This document shows, in pieces, positions 1 to 8,700 of a DNA stretch of 64,000 nt; position 1 is the stretch's first letter; the number at the start of each line of letters is the position of its first letter. Where the stretch lies: contig JABLYA010000001.1 of the NCBI GenBank assembly GCA_013177855.1, forward strand, positions 186,001-250,000, in the 5' to 3' direction. Position numbers and translations under genes: made by a program. This DNA comes from Ignavibacteria bacterium. Its GTDB lineage: Bacteria; Bacteroidota; Ignavibacteria; Ch128b. The notes under the pieces are model-generated. The model was not told the origin of the DNA. It made no database searches and worked only from the letters and a program-made list of their open reading frames with translations.

Positions 1-1484
1 AAATCAAAAACAATATAATTGTCAATTTAATTAATGCAAGTGTTGCTTATGGAATTTATCATTCAGGTGGAACTGTAACATCAAATAATAATGCTTTCTA
101 TATACCGGGTACTAATGCAAACTTTGCATATTATAATGGTAACATTGCATCACTTCAAGTCTGGCAAGATTCAACTGGACAGGATGGAAATTCATTTGTT
201 GAAGCTCCACCATTCGTTGGTGGTTTAGATTTCCACATTGTTCCAGGTTCTATTACTAATCTCGAATCTGGTGGAGTTCCGGTTGGTGTCGGTGCTGATA
301 TTGATGGTCAACCAAGAAATCCATCAACACCTGATATTGGTGCAGATGAATTCGAAGGAATTAAACCAGGTGCAGTCCCCGATACAGTAAATGTAGCTTT
401 CAGAAAATACTGGAACATTGTTTCTGTTCCTCTTGAAGCAGCTGATATGACAAAAGGTGGCCTATTCCCAATGGCAACATCCAATGCGTTCTGGTTCGAT
501 GGTCAAGAATATGTCGTTAAAGATACCTTAGAAGTAGGTAAAGGATACTGGCTGAAATTTGCAGCTGATAGTTCAATAACTGTAATTGGTCCAAAACGAG
601 ACTCACTTGTAATTCCAGTTGTCAATGGATGGAATTTAATCGGAACTCTCAGCGTTGATATACCTACTACGAATGTCTATACTGATCCAGCTGGAATTCT
701 TGCTTCGAATTTCTTCGGATTTATGAATAGATATTATCCAACTAATACACTCAAGAAAGGTGAAGGCTACTGGATCAAAACAAATGCTTCAGGTAGTCTC
801 ATATTAAAGAAATCAGCTCTTGCCAAAGGTGGTGATGAAGAATTGTATGTTGAAAATATTGAATCGGTGTGGAGAAGGATTGTTATCACAGATGCCCAAG
901 GAATTTCACAAGAATTGTATCTTGCTGATAAATTTGATGAGGCTAAATACTCATTACCGCCACTTCCACCTTCTTCAATTTTTGATGTAAGATTTAAGAC
1001 TGATAGATATGTTGAACTTGATAACTATCCACATCAAATTGAATTGCAAGGTGTGAAATATCCAGTAACTCTTACAATAACGAATGCTGAAAAAGGTTAC
1101 TACAGAGTGAAAGACGGTATCAATGGAACATTGTTGAATGTTGTTTTGAAAAATGGTCAACCGATTACAATTTCTGATCCGAGCATAAATTCAATTATCA
1201 TTGAAGGTGCAACCATTCCAACAGCATTCGAATTGATGCAGAACTATCCTAACCCATTCAATCCGTCTACAACAATTCGTTATGCTATTGCAGAACCGGT
1301 GAGAGTGAAACTTGTTGTTTACAATGCTGTTGGTCAAAAAGTAAAAGAGCTTGTGAATGCTGATCAAGAAGCTGGTTATTATGCAGTAGACTTCAATGCT
1401 TCTAACCTTGCAAGTGGTATGTATCTGATTAGACTTGAAACTCCAAAATATACAAAGACAATTAAAGCTCTCTTGATCAAATAA
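1..1484 (+). CDS. 3' part of a large T9SS-exported beta-helix protein (5' end outside window)
   Basis: The reading frame is open from base 3 of the window, so the start lies upstream and only about 493 residues are visible. The first 120 residues are Gly/Asn-rich and end in a DIDGQPRNPSTPDIGADEF stretch, which is typical of choice-of-anchor, pectin-lyase-like beta-helix surface proteins. A middle section has paired WNIVSVPL and GWNLIGTL beta motifs. The last ~80 residues contain QNYPNPFNPSTTIRYAI and a C-terminal beta-sandwich ending in a Lys-rich tail, the type A sorting domain that sends proteins through the T9SS. An extracellular or cell-surface location is therefore likely; a specific activity cannot be read from this fragment. 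A bidirectional terminator follows. Confidence 0.85.
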   Translation, partial: IKNNIIVNLINASVAYGIYHSGGTVTSNNNAFYIPGTNANFAYYNGNIASLQVWQDSTGQDGNSFVEAPPFVGGLDFHIVPGSITNLESGGVPVGVGADIDGQPRNPSTPDIGADEFEGIKPGAVPDTVNVAFRKYWNIVSVPLEAADMTKGGLFPMATSNAFWFDGQEYVVKDTLEVGKGYWLKFAADSSITVIGPKRDSLVIPVVNGWNLIGTLSVDIPTTNVYTDPAGILASNFFGFMNRYYPTNTLKKGEGYWIKTNASGSLILKKSALAKGGDEELYVENIESVWRRIVITDAQGISQELYLADKFDEAKYSLPPLPPSSIFDVRFKTDRYVELDNYPHQIELQGVKYPVTLTITNAEKGYYRVKDGINGTLLNVVLKNGQPITISDPSINSIIIEGATIPTAFELMQNYPNPFNPSTTIRYAIAEPVRVKLVVYNAVGQKVKELVNADQEAGYYAVDFNASNLASGMYLIRLETPKYTKTIKALLIK

Positions 1485-1500
1485 GATTATGATAATGACA

Positions 1501-1537
1501 AAAGAAAAGGCTGTCATTTGACAGCCTTTTCTTTTTT
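1501..1537. terminator. Bidirectional intrinsic terminator
   Basis: A perfect 11-bp inverted repeat (AAAAGGCTGTC / GACAGCCTTTT) with a 4-nt loop is followed by CTTTTTT on the plus strand and flanked by A-rich sequence, so it also gives U-rich RNA on the minus strand. It lies between the convergent ends of the T9SS protein gene and tyrA. Confidence 0.85.
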
Positions 1538-1570
1538 AAATATTATCAAATTAACAGATGATTTTCCTGA

Positions 1571-2311
1571 TCAATTCTTGAATCGATTAGAAATTATCCT
1601 ATCAATTTTAGAAAATTCTTGAATTACTTCTTTCCTCATTTTTTCGGAGTGAGGATTAAATTTATTCATATCAATGAAAAGTTGAAATGTATCGTTGTTT
1701 GTCCTCTTAACGATATCAAGTAAATCGAAATAACCCTTTGTTCCGATTGATTTATCCGGTAATTTTATGTTTCCGAGAGCCCTTCCAATAAATTGTGTTA
1801 AGCAAAGAGTATAAGCCATTAATTTATCATGTTCGTTTGAGGTCATTTGAATTAATTTAAGACCTTTGTTTGTGAGTATATTGATTAGATAGGACAATTT
1901 TTCAGATTTGATTGAGTTATCAACAATAATAATCTGATGACCATTCAATGAATTTTTAACTGAATCAGGTCCAAACAACGGATGAATTCCAACTATTTTA
2001 TTTTGGGGAAAATATCTTCTTAAAATTTTTTGTGGATAAATTTTAACTGAGCACATTTCAACAATTAAAGTATTTCGATTAATGGAATGTTTAATTTCTT
2101 TTGAAATTTCTTGAATAGATGAAATTGGAACAGCTAAAAATACGATATCGCTTTCACTTAAATTATATGGACGAATTGTTTTTAATCTAGTTAATTTTCT
2201 CAGCTCAGTTTCGCTAATATTTTTATCGTATATGGAAAATTCGAAATCATCTTTAAAAAATTTGTAGAACAATTTTCCAAATCTACCGAAACCAAAAAGA
2301 GATGCTTTCAT
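1571..2311 (-). CDS. tyrA: Prephenate (or arogenate) dehydrogenase, monofunctional
   Basis: NAD(P)-dependent oxidative decarboxylation of prephenate (or arogenate) towards tyrosine; cytoplasmic. The N-terminal Rossmann motif GFGRFG (residues 7-12) and an acidic residue at 29 (D29) point to dinucleotide binding. The TyrA signatures SVK (88-90) and HPLFGPDS (110-117) are present. At 246 residues it is short for the family: there is no C-terminal ACT domain and no fused chorismate mutase. It is the last gene of the aroF operon, and its ATG overlaps the stop of the chorismate synthase fusion by 4 nt (ATGA), implying translational coupling. Whether the substrate is prephenate or arogenate cannot be decided from sequence. 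Confidence 0.88.
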   Translation of the reverse strand: MKASLFGFGRFGKLFYKFFKDDFEFSIYDKNISETELRKLTRLKTIRPYNLSESDIVFLAVPISSIQEISKEIKHSINRNTLIVEMCSVKIYPQKILRRYFPQNKIVGIHPLFGPDSVKNSLNGHQIIIVDNSIKSEKLSYLINILTNKGLKLIQMTSNEHDKLMAYTLCLTQFIGRALGNIKLPDKSIGTKGYFDLLDIVKRTNNDTFQLFIDMNKFNPHSEKMRKEVIQEFSKIDRIISNRFKN

Positions 2312-3654
2312 TCAATTATTTCCTTTTGAATTCTTCGGGATTCACTGATTATTAACTCTAAGATTGATTTTACAAATTCTTCACTGAGTCCTAAGATTTT
2401 GGATGAACCAATCCAGTCATTGATCAGCTGCTTTTCTCTAAACTCGTCATAAACAGGAATTCCATTTTCTTTTTTTAATTGAGCTACTTTTTTGACAAAA
2501 TCATTTCTTGCGCTTAATAAGAGGAGTATTTGCTGGTCTACCAAATCAATTCTCTTTCTCAATTCATCCAACTTATTTTCAGTATTTTGAATTTGTTCTT
2601 GCATTAAAATATGGTCAATCAAAACGAGAGCAGTCATTGACTCGGCCACTGGTACAATACGAGGACAGATACAGGGATCGTGTCTTCCTTCAATTTGAAA
2701 TTCGACCTCCTGTCCATTGTAGGTTACACTTCTCTGCTTTTTTGAAATTGATGAAGTGGGTTTAACAGCTATCCTCATTATAATTTCCGCACCGTTGGAA
2801 ATTCCAGCTTGCACTCCACCGCTGTGATTTGTAATTGTTTCAACTTCGCCTGTTTCTTGATTTATTCTAAACTGATCATTGCATTCACTCCCTTTCATTT
2901 CAGCTGATTTGAATCCACTTCCAATCTCAAAACCACGAACTGCACCAATTGACATTAAAGCTTTTGCAAAATCAGCTTCAAGTTTATCGAAAACAGGTTC
3001 ACCATATCCAGCAGGAAGTCCTTGAACTTTTATTTCTATTACTCCGCCAACTGAATCACCCTCTCTTTTTACTTTTTCAATTAAGTCAATCATTTTTAAT
3101 GCTGCGTTTTTGTCGGGACAACGAACAGGATTTTTCTCAATTTCATTTTCATCGAAACTTTGAATTGAAATATCTCCTATTTGTTTTGTGTATGCTAAAA
3201 TTTTGATACCTCTTTTTTTGAGTAATTGCTTTGCGACTGCACCAGCAGCAACTCTTGCTGCTGTTTCTCTACCGGATGTTCTGCCGCCACCACGATAATC
3301 ATAGATTCCATATTTTTTAAGGAATGTGTAGCCACCATGACCAGGTCTAAATATATTTTTTATATTTTCATAGTCAGAAGTTCTGTAATCTTCGTTTTTA
3401 ATTATCATACAAATTGGAGTGCCGGTCGTTTTCCCTTCAAAGATTCCAGAAACAACTTGGACTGTATCTGATTCTTTTCTTTGTGTTGTAACAGAACTTT
3501 GACCTGGTCTTCTTCGGTCCAATTCTCTTTGAATTTCGGAGATATCAATTTCGAGATTAGGTTTTAATCCATCAATTACCACACCAATCATTTTACCATG
3601 ACTTTCGCCGAAAGTCATTATCCTAAAAAAGTTACCAAATGAATTTCCAGCCAT
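2308..3654 (-). CDS. aroC: Chorismate synthase - chorismate mutase fusion
   Basis: 448 residues. Residues 1 to ~355 are chorismate synthase: MAGNSFG start, GESHG at 16-20, an RPGH/GGYT region, [19 protein letters not shown] and [14 protein letters not shown] near 325-338. It converts EPSP to chorismate using reduced FMN. Residues ~362-448 form a complete AroQ-type chorismate mutase. Aligning it by eye with the E. coli P-protein mutase matches every active-site residue: R366, R383, K394, D403, R406, E407 and Q443 correspond to R11, R28, K39, D48, R51, E52 and Q88. One chain could thus make chorismate and pass it to prephenate. I chose the ATG at 3654 because it lies 2 nt after the aroF stop, has a GGAG site 6 nt upstream and gives the family-typical N-terminus; a GTG four codons earlier is less likely. 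Confidence 0.93.
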   Translation of the reverse strand: MAGNSFGNFFRIMTFGESHGKMIGVVIDGLKPNLEIDISEIQRELDRRRPGQSSVTTQRKESDTVQVVSGIFEGKTTGTPICMIIKNEDYRTSDYENIKNIFRPGHGGYTFLKKYGIYDYRGGGRTSGRETAARVAAGAVAKQLLKKRGIKILAYTKQIGDISIQSFDENEIEKNPVRCPDKNAALKMIDLIEKVKREGDSVGGVIEIKVQGLPAGYGEPVFDKLEADFAKALMSIGAVRGFEIGSGFKSAEMKGSECNDQFRINQETGEVETITNHSGGVQAGISNGAEIIMRIAVKPTSSISKKQRSVTYNGQEVEFQIEGRHDPCICPRIVPVAESMTALVLIDHILMQEQIQNTENKLDELRKRIDLVDQQILLLLSARNDFVKKVAQLKKENGIPVYDEFREKQLINDWIGSSKILGLSEEFVKSILELIISESRRIQKEIIE

Positions 3655-3656
3655 AA

Positions 3657-4670
3657 TTAACTCCACGCTTTCATTAGTTGTTCAAGCGATTTAATTTTTT
3701 TCATTAGCTCTTCAAACTGTTTAGGTGAGATAGTTTGGTCAGCATCCGAAATTGATTTGTTTGGATCTGGGTGCATTTCAACGATAATTCCATCGGCACC
3801 GGCCGCAATTGCAGCAAGTGAAAGGGGAATTACATAATCCCTTTTCCCAGTTCCATGACTTGGATCAACAACAATCGGCAGGTGAGATAATTTTTTGACA
3901 GCAGGTATTATGTTTAAGTCAAGAGTATTTCGAGTGTAATCGACGAATGTTCTGATTCCTCTTTCGCATAAAATTACATTATAATTTCCCTCAGATAAAA
4001 TGTATTCAGCACTCATTAAAAATTCTTGCAAAGTTGCAGACATTCCTCTTTTAAGCAGAACCGGTTTATTAATTTTTCCAACAGCTTTTAGTAGACGATA
4101 GTTTTGCATATTTCTTGTTCCAATTTGCAAAACATCAGCATACTCGGCAACAATTTCCACTTCACTAACTTCCATTACTTCTGTCACAATTGGAAGTCCG
4201 GTAACTTCTTTTGCTTTCTGTAATAGTTTTAATCCTTCAATCCCAAGTCCTTGAAAAGAATAGGGACTGGTTCTCGGTTTGTAAGCACCACCGCGAAGTA
4301 AATTAGCTCCGCATTTTTTTGCAATTGTTGCACTTTGAATGATTTGTTCTTCACTTTCAACAGAGCAAGGTCCGGCAATTACAACACGATGACCATTGCC
4401 AATTAGTACATTATCAACTTTTACAATTGTGGATTCTTTTTTGAATTCGCGGCTTACCAATTTATAAGGTTTTAGAATTGGAATTACATTTTCAACGCCA
4501 GGCAGAGATTTAAAGATTGCATCGGAAATTTGCCTCTCATCTCCAATTACGCCTATTATAGTTTTCTCTTCTCCATATGATATGTGAGGTCTAAACCCAT
4601 GTTTTTTTATAGTTTCAAGAACATTTTCGATTTGTTCATGGGTTGAATTCGATTCCATAATTATAATCAT
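3657..4670 (-). CDS. aroF: 3-deoxy-7-phosphoheptulonate (DAHP) synthase, type I beta with N-terminal regulatory domain
   Basis: First step of the shikimate pathway: PEP + erythrose 4-phosphate to DAHP. Its 337 residues are nearly the length of the Thermotoga maritima enzyme. Residues 1-70 form a ferredoxin/ACT-like domain, which in that enzyme mediates Tyr/Phe feedback. The barrel carries GPCSVES (100-106), [11 protein letters not shown] (126-136) and DPSHGTGKR (269-277). The four metal ligands known in T. maritima fall at the same numbers here: C102, H272, E298 and D309. No chorismate mutase domain is fused, unlike many Bacteroidota DAHP synthases. The start has a GGAGG site 5 nt upstream. 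It is the first structural gene behind the Phe/Tyr leader and attenuator, so it is probably controlled both by feedback and by attenuation. Confidence 0.95.
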   Translation of the reverse strand: MIIIMESNSTHEQIENVLETIKKHGFRPHISYGEEKTIIGVIGDERQISDAIFKSLPGVENVIPILKPYKLVSREFKKESTIVKVDNVLIGNGHRVVIAGPCSVESEEQIIQSATIAKKCGANLLRGGAYKPRTSPYSFQGLGIEGLKLLQKAKEVTGLPIVTEVMEVSEVEIVAEYADVLQIGTRNMQNYRLLKAVGKINKPVLLKRGMSATLQEFLMSAEYILSEGNYNVILCERGIRTFVDYTRNTLDLNIIPAVKKLSHLPIVVDPSHGTGKRDYVIPLSLAAIAAGADGIIVEMHPDPNKSISDADQTISPKQFEELMKKIKSLEQLMKAWS

Positions 4671-4704
4671 TTATTCCTCCGAATTTTATTGAACTATTTA
4701 AACT

Positions 4705-4738
4705 AAAAAACCCCTTGCCAGTAGTTACCAGCAAGGGG
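4705..4738 (-). terminator. Attenuator terminator hairpin (3:4) before aroF
   Basis: On the minus strand CCCCTTGC pairs with GCAAGGGG (8 bp, perfect) around a 12-nt loop, directly followed by six T. It lies between the leader peptide gene and aroF, about 35 nt before the aroF start codon, so it would end transcription before the operon unless its arms are captured by the upstream RNA. Confidence 0.88.
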
Positions 4739-4775
4739 TGTAAAATACTGATAACTACTGGCTACGAGTAGCTGT
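4705..4775 (-). promoter_or_regulatory. Phe/Tyr attenuator with mutually exclusive RNA hairpins
   Basis: Reading the minus strand, region 1 (AGCTACT, within the last sense codons of the leader gene) pairs with region 2 (AGTAGTT) with one G-U pair. Region 2 (CCAGTAGTTATCAG, plus coordinates 4748-4761, starting right after the leader stop) pairs over 14 bp with region 3 (CTGGTAACTACTGG, 4718-4731) with one U-G pair. Region 3 also contains the loop and the inner bases of both arms of the terminator (4711-4738). So 2:3 (antiterminator) and 3:4 (terminator) exclude each other. A ribosome finishing the leader covers region 2 and lets the terminator form. One stalled at the Phe/Tyr run covers region 1 and frees region 2 for antitermination. 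The pairings are seen directly; the mechanism is inferred from trp/phe attenuators. Confidence 0.82.
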
Positions 4776-4833
4776 CAAAGTAAAAATAAAAGTAAAAGCT
4801 AAAACTTCTGTTGAATGTTGAGTTGATGTTCAT
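4762..4833 (-). CDS. Phe/Tyr-rich leader peptide of the aroF operon (23 aa)
   Basis: A 23-codon frame from ATG to TAG upstream of aroF. It encodes 6 Phe and 4 Tyr among 23 residues, with the run FSFYFYFYFDSYS at residues 11-23. The stop codon abuts the antiterminator strand. Such codon bias placed just before alternative hairpins is the hallmark of a ribosome-sensed attenuator, here reading charged tRNA-Phe and tRNA-Tyr, the end products of the pathway it precedes. I see no Shine-Dalgarno sequence. A TATAAT box at 4840-4845 (minus strand) lies 6 nt upstream of the ATG, so the transcript may be leaderless or nearly so; no good -35 accompanies it. It is too short for ordinary gene callers. Confidence 0.82.
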   Translation of the reverse strand: MNINSTFNRSFSFYFYFYFDSYS

Positions 4834-4901
4834 ATTTTAATTATATTTCATTTGTTAAATTTCATATTTAATTTAATGATGAAAAAAAACTTAATCAAGC
4901 A

Positions 4902-5738
4902 ATGAGCAAAATAAATTTTTATTTTCAAGGTGAAAGAGGTGCTTTCTCAGAAGAAGCTGGATTCAAATTCTTTGGTAATAACTCTTCCGGGATACCCTGT
5001 GAGAATTTTGAAGATGTTGTTAAAAGTGTTTTAAAAAAGAAAAATTCTTATGGAATTCTTCCAATTGAAAATTCAAGTATTGGGAGTATACATTCAAATT
5101 ATGATTTGTTATTGAAATATCCAGTATACATTATCGGGGAAATAAATTTGGTTGTAAGACAACATTTGATTGGACTAAGAAACGCAAGTCTTGGTGGATT
5201 CAAAAAAATTATTTCTCATCCAGCTGCGCTTCAGCAATGTCAAAAATTTTTGAATTCATTAAAAAACATAAAAGTTGATTTGAGTTACGATACAGCTGGA
5301 AGTGTAAAATTGATTAAAGAAAACAATTTGTTAGATACGGCAGCAATATCTTCCGAAATTTCAGCTAAAATTTATGGTATGAAAATCTTTAAAAGAAATA
5401 TTCAAGATAATGATAGAAACATAACTCGATTTATAGTTATTTCATCTAAACTTAAATGTCCACGCAAAAATCCTAAGACTTCAGTTGTGTTCACATTAAA
5501 AAATGTTCCAGGCGCTTTGTTTAGAGCTTTGAGCGTGTTTGCACTTCGAGATATTGATCTTACAAAAATCGAATCACGACCAATTCCAGAAAAGCCTTTT
5601 GAGTATTATTTCTACTTAGATTTTAGAGGTTCAATCAATCAAACAGTTTCAAAAAATGCATTAAATAATTTAAAAGAGATTTCTTCTTTTCTAAAAATTC
5701 TTGGTTCTTATGAAGAATCGGTGATAAAGAAAGAATAA
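4902..5738 (+). CDS. pheA: Prephenate dehydratase with C-terminal ACT domain
   Basis: Converts prephenate to phenylpyruvate for phenylalanine synthesis. The catalytic domain (residues ~3-182) shows FQGERGAFSEEA, ENSSIGSIHSNYD, ISHPAALQQC, the TAGS motif and the family's catalytic NITRF (173-177). The ACT domain (~194-270) has GAL at 204-206 and ESRP at 224-227, the phenylalanine-binding signatures, so Phe feedback inhibition is expected. No chorismate mutase domain is fused, so prephenate must come from another protein, most likely the AroC-linked mutase. It is transcribed away from the aroF operon, across a 68-bp gap from the leader gene, and thus lies outside the attenuator's control. Confidence 0.95.
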   Translation: MSKINFYFQGERGAFSEEAGFKFFGNNSSGIPCENFEDVVKSVLKKKNSYGILPIENSSIGSIHSNYDLLLKYPVYIIGEINLVVRQHLIGLRNASLGGFKKIISHPAALQQCQKFLNSLKNIKVDLSYDTAGSVKLIKENNLLDTAAISSEISAKIYGMKIFKRNIQDNDRNITRFIVISSKLKCPRKNPKTSVVFTLKNVPGALFRALSVFALRDIDLTKIESRPIPEKPFEYYFYLDFRGSINQTVSKNALNNLKEISSFLKILGSYEESVIKKE

Positions 5739-5750
5739 ATGGAGGTATAA

Positions 5751-8700
5751 GTGAAGAAAGTAATTTTACTTTTTCTTGCACTTACAACTATGAGTTATTC
5801 TCAAAATTTGTTTATTAATGAATTTATGGCTCTTAATAATTCAACCATAAAAGATAATTTTGATAGATATGAAGATTGGATTGAAATTTATAATGCCGGC
5901 AATCTTCCAGTAGATTTAAATGGGTTTGGCTTAACTGATGACAAAGCGCAACCTTACAAATGGGTTTTTAATGGCAATGTTGAAATTCCGGCGAAAGGTT
6001 ATCTTTTAATTTGGGCATCGAACAGAGATACAATAATTGGTGATTTTATTCATACAAATTTTGCCTTAAGCGGCTCAGGTGAATTTATTGGATTGAGTTC
6101 ACCCACACAGATTTTTATTGATTCAATCACATTTGGTCCTCAAACTGCTGATAGAAGTTTTGGCAGAAAACCGGATGGAAGTACAAACTGGATGATTTTT
6201 GTATCACCAACTCCGGGAATTTCAAATGACAGTCTCTCAGTTCTTCCACTTTCAACACCGACATTTTCTCATTCTTCTGGAATTTATTCTTCACCGTTTA
6301 CATTAACTTTATCTCACCCAGTGACAAATGCCCAAATTTTTTATACAATAGATGGATCTCATCCAACGACAAGTTCCAATCTTTATACATCTCCAATTTT
6401 AATAGATTCAAATAGAGTCATAAGAGCTATAGCTTATTTACCCGGAAGACCGCAAAGTAAAATTGCAACAAGATCATTTTTTATTTCACCTGAAGGAAAT
6501 CTTCCAATTTTATCTATAGTAACAGATCCACAAAATTTATTTAATCCCGATTCTGGAATTTATATTCATTACGATTCAACAGGAGACAATTGGGAGCGAT
6601 ATTCTACCCTTGAATTTTTTGAGCGAGATGGTGTAAATAAGTTTTCAATTGATTGTGGTTTAAGAATTCATGGAGGTTTTACACGAGCAAAAGAAAAAAA
6701 ATCATTTCGGGTAAATTTCAGAAAAATTTACGGCAATTCGGTTCTAAACTATAAGCTATTTAAAGATTTAAATGCAGATATTTTTGATGAAGTTGTGATT
6801 AAAGCTGGCTCAAATGATATGGTTAGATTGTCTTCAAGATGGACGCTAATACGGGATCAATTAATTTCAAATCTCTGGATGCGGTATAAGGGTTTGGTAT
6901 CTTCGGGTTTTTATGCACGAGTATATTTAAATGGTCAACCTTTTGGAATTTACAATATCCGCGAACACATTGATTCGTTGTATTTAAAGTATCATCTTGG
7001 GATAAAATATCCTGAACTTCGAGAAAACTGGACACAAAAACTTGGAAGTTCTGCTCATTGGGATTCTATCTGGAGTTTTATTTACAACAAACCTCAACTC
7101 GATTCTATTCAATTTAAGTTTGTTGAAGACAGAGTTGATATAAAAAATTACATTGATTATTTCGCATTTCAAGTTTATGCGGGAAATTTTGATTGGCCCC
7201 ATAACAATTTATTCTTTGGTAGAGATGCTCTTGGAGGCAAGTGGAATTGGATAATGTGGGATGCTGACCAAACTTTCGCTGTTTACAATTTTGGACCTTA
7301 TAATACTTTAGAGTGGGCATTAAGGGATACAGTTAGAACGGATTTACTTTATTATGATTTCCCTGATCTTGTTGAAGGTACAAGATTTCCAAGGAGACTC
7401 TTTTCAAATACAAAATTTAAAGAAAAATTTATTTCACGATTTACAGATTTACTAAATACAGCATTTCAACCTCAAAATGTTTTACCAATTGTAGATTCAT
7501 TAAAAAACCATTTAATTAATGATATATCTTTCGAAATTCAAAAATGGGGTAGCTCTTATACTACATGGAGTAGAAACATTGATAGTCTTAGAACATTTAT
7601 ACAATATCGTGTTGATAGCTTAAGACAATATACAATACAAAAGTTTGGATTTGGTGGATTGAATAATATTTCAGTGAATATTGATCCAACAAAGGGGAAA
7701 TTGTTTATCAACGAACTTGAAATAAACTCTTCGTCCTTTACAGGTAAATATTTCTCTGGTATGAAAATATTTGTCTCCGCTGAGCCAGCTATTGGTTTTA
7801 GATTTTCTCACTGGAGTGATTCAACTCTACCGCAGACAAAAACTTTTACAACTACAGTAGACAGGGATTTTGTCTTTGAGCCAGTCTTTGTTCCCGACAT
7901 ATCGCCAGTGAACATTGCAGCGAATGATGTAATAATAAACGAGTATTGGTTAAATGATAATGGAACGAGATATCCATCGTTAAATTACAGACCAATTTAT
8001 GGTGATTGGATAGAATTGTTAGTTACCAAAGACAATGGAGTGGATTTAAGGAATTGGAGGTTAACTAATAATTCAACCAAAACAAAACTGGATTCGCTTG
8101 ATTTGAACGAAGGCTCGATTTTCTTTAAGAATATTCCACAGCTTAGTTCAGTTCCAAAAGGGACGCACATTCTCTTAATTACTAAAAAACATCCTTCAAA
8201 TGATTACTATTTTTCAACCGATGACCTTGATTACAGCGACAGCACAATGATTTTTTACATCGGGAATAGAAATTTAGATGGAAGTTTTGATCCGGGATTT
8301 GGCGTAAGAACATCAAATGATCGATTAGTCTTATTACACCCAAATAAACTTTTAAATTATACAGATGACATTGGAGTTGATTTTATTTCTGAAGGAAGTG
8401 ATGTGACTCCTCAATCATTTGGTGTTTCTAATGATGGAGTAAATTTTATAAATCCATTTGTGGGAATAGGTGATGATGACGGAGCAATTTTTGCATTTTC
8501 GACTTTAAATAATTTCAACAACGACAATGGAATTGACGAAACTCCCGGCGATGATAAACCAGGCAGCGGTGGCTGGATTGTTGATCCATCAAAAGAATTT
8601 ACGGGTGACGATCCGACAAACCCCGGTCAAAGAAATATTTTAACACCTGGAAAGAAAAATTACTCAGGTACAACAGATGTTGTTGATCTAACAATTCCAG

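Noticed and set aside
1191-1517. 108-residue minus-strand frame opposite the T9SS protein tail
   Set aside because: It runs through the terminator at 1501-1537 and mirrors the conserved sorting domain; no family features.
3655-3666. Upstream GTG start for chorismate synthase giving four extra residues
   Set aside because: It overlaps the aroF stop, while the ATG at 3654 has a well-placed GGAG site and the family-typical MAGNSFG start.
4705-4901. T-box riboswitch or protein-binding leader before aroF
   Set aside because: No T-box sequence or specifier loop is visible, while a Phe/Tyr-rich coding leader with overlapping hairpins explains the region fully.
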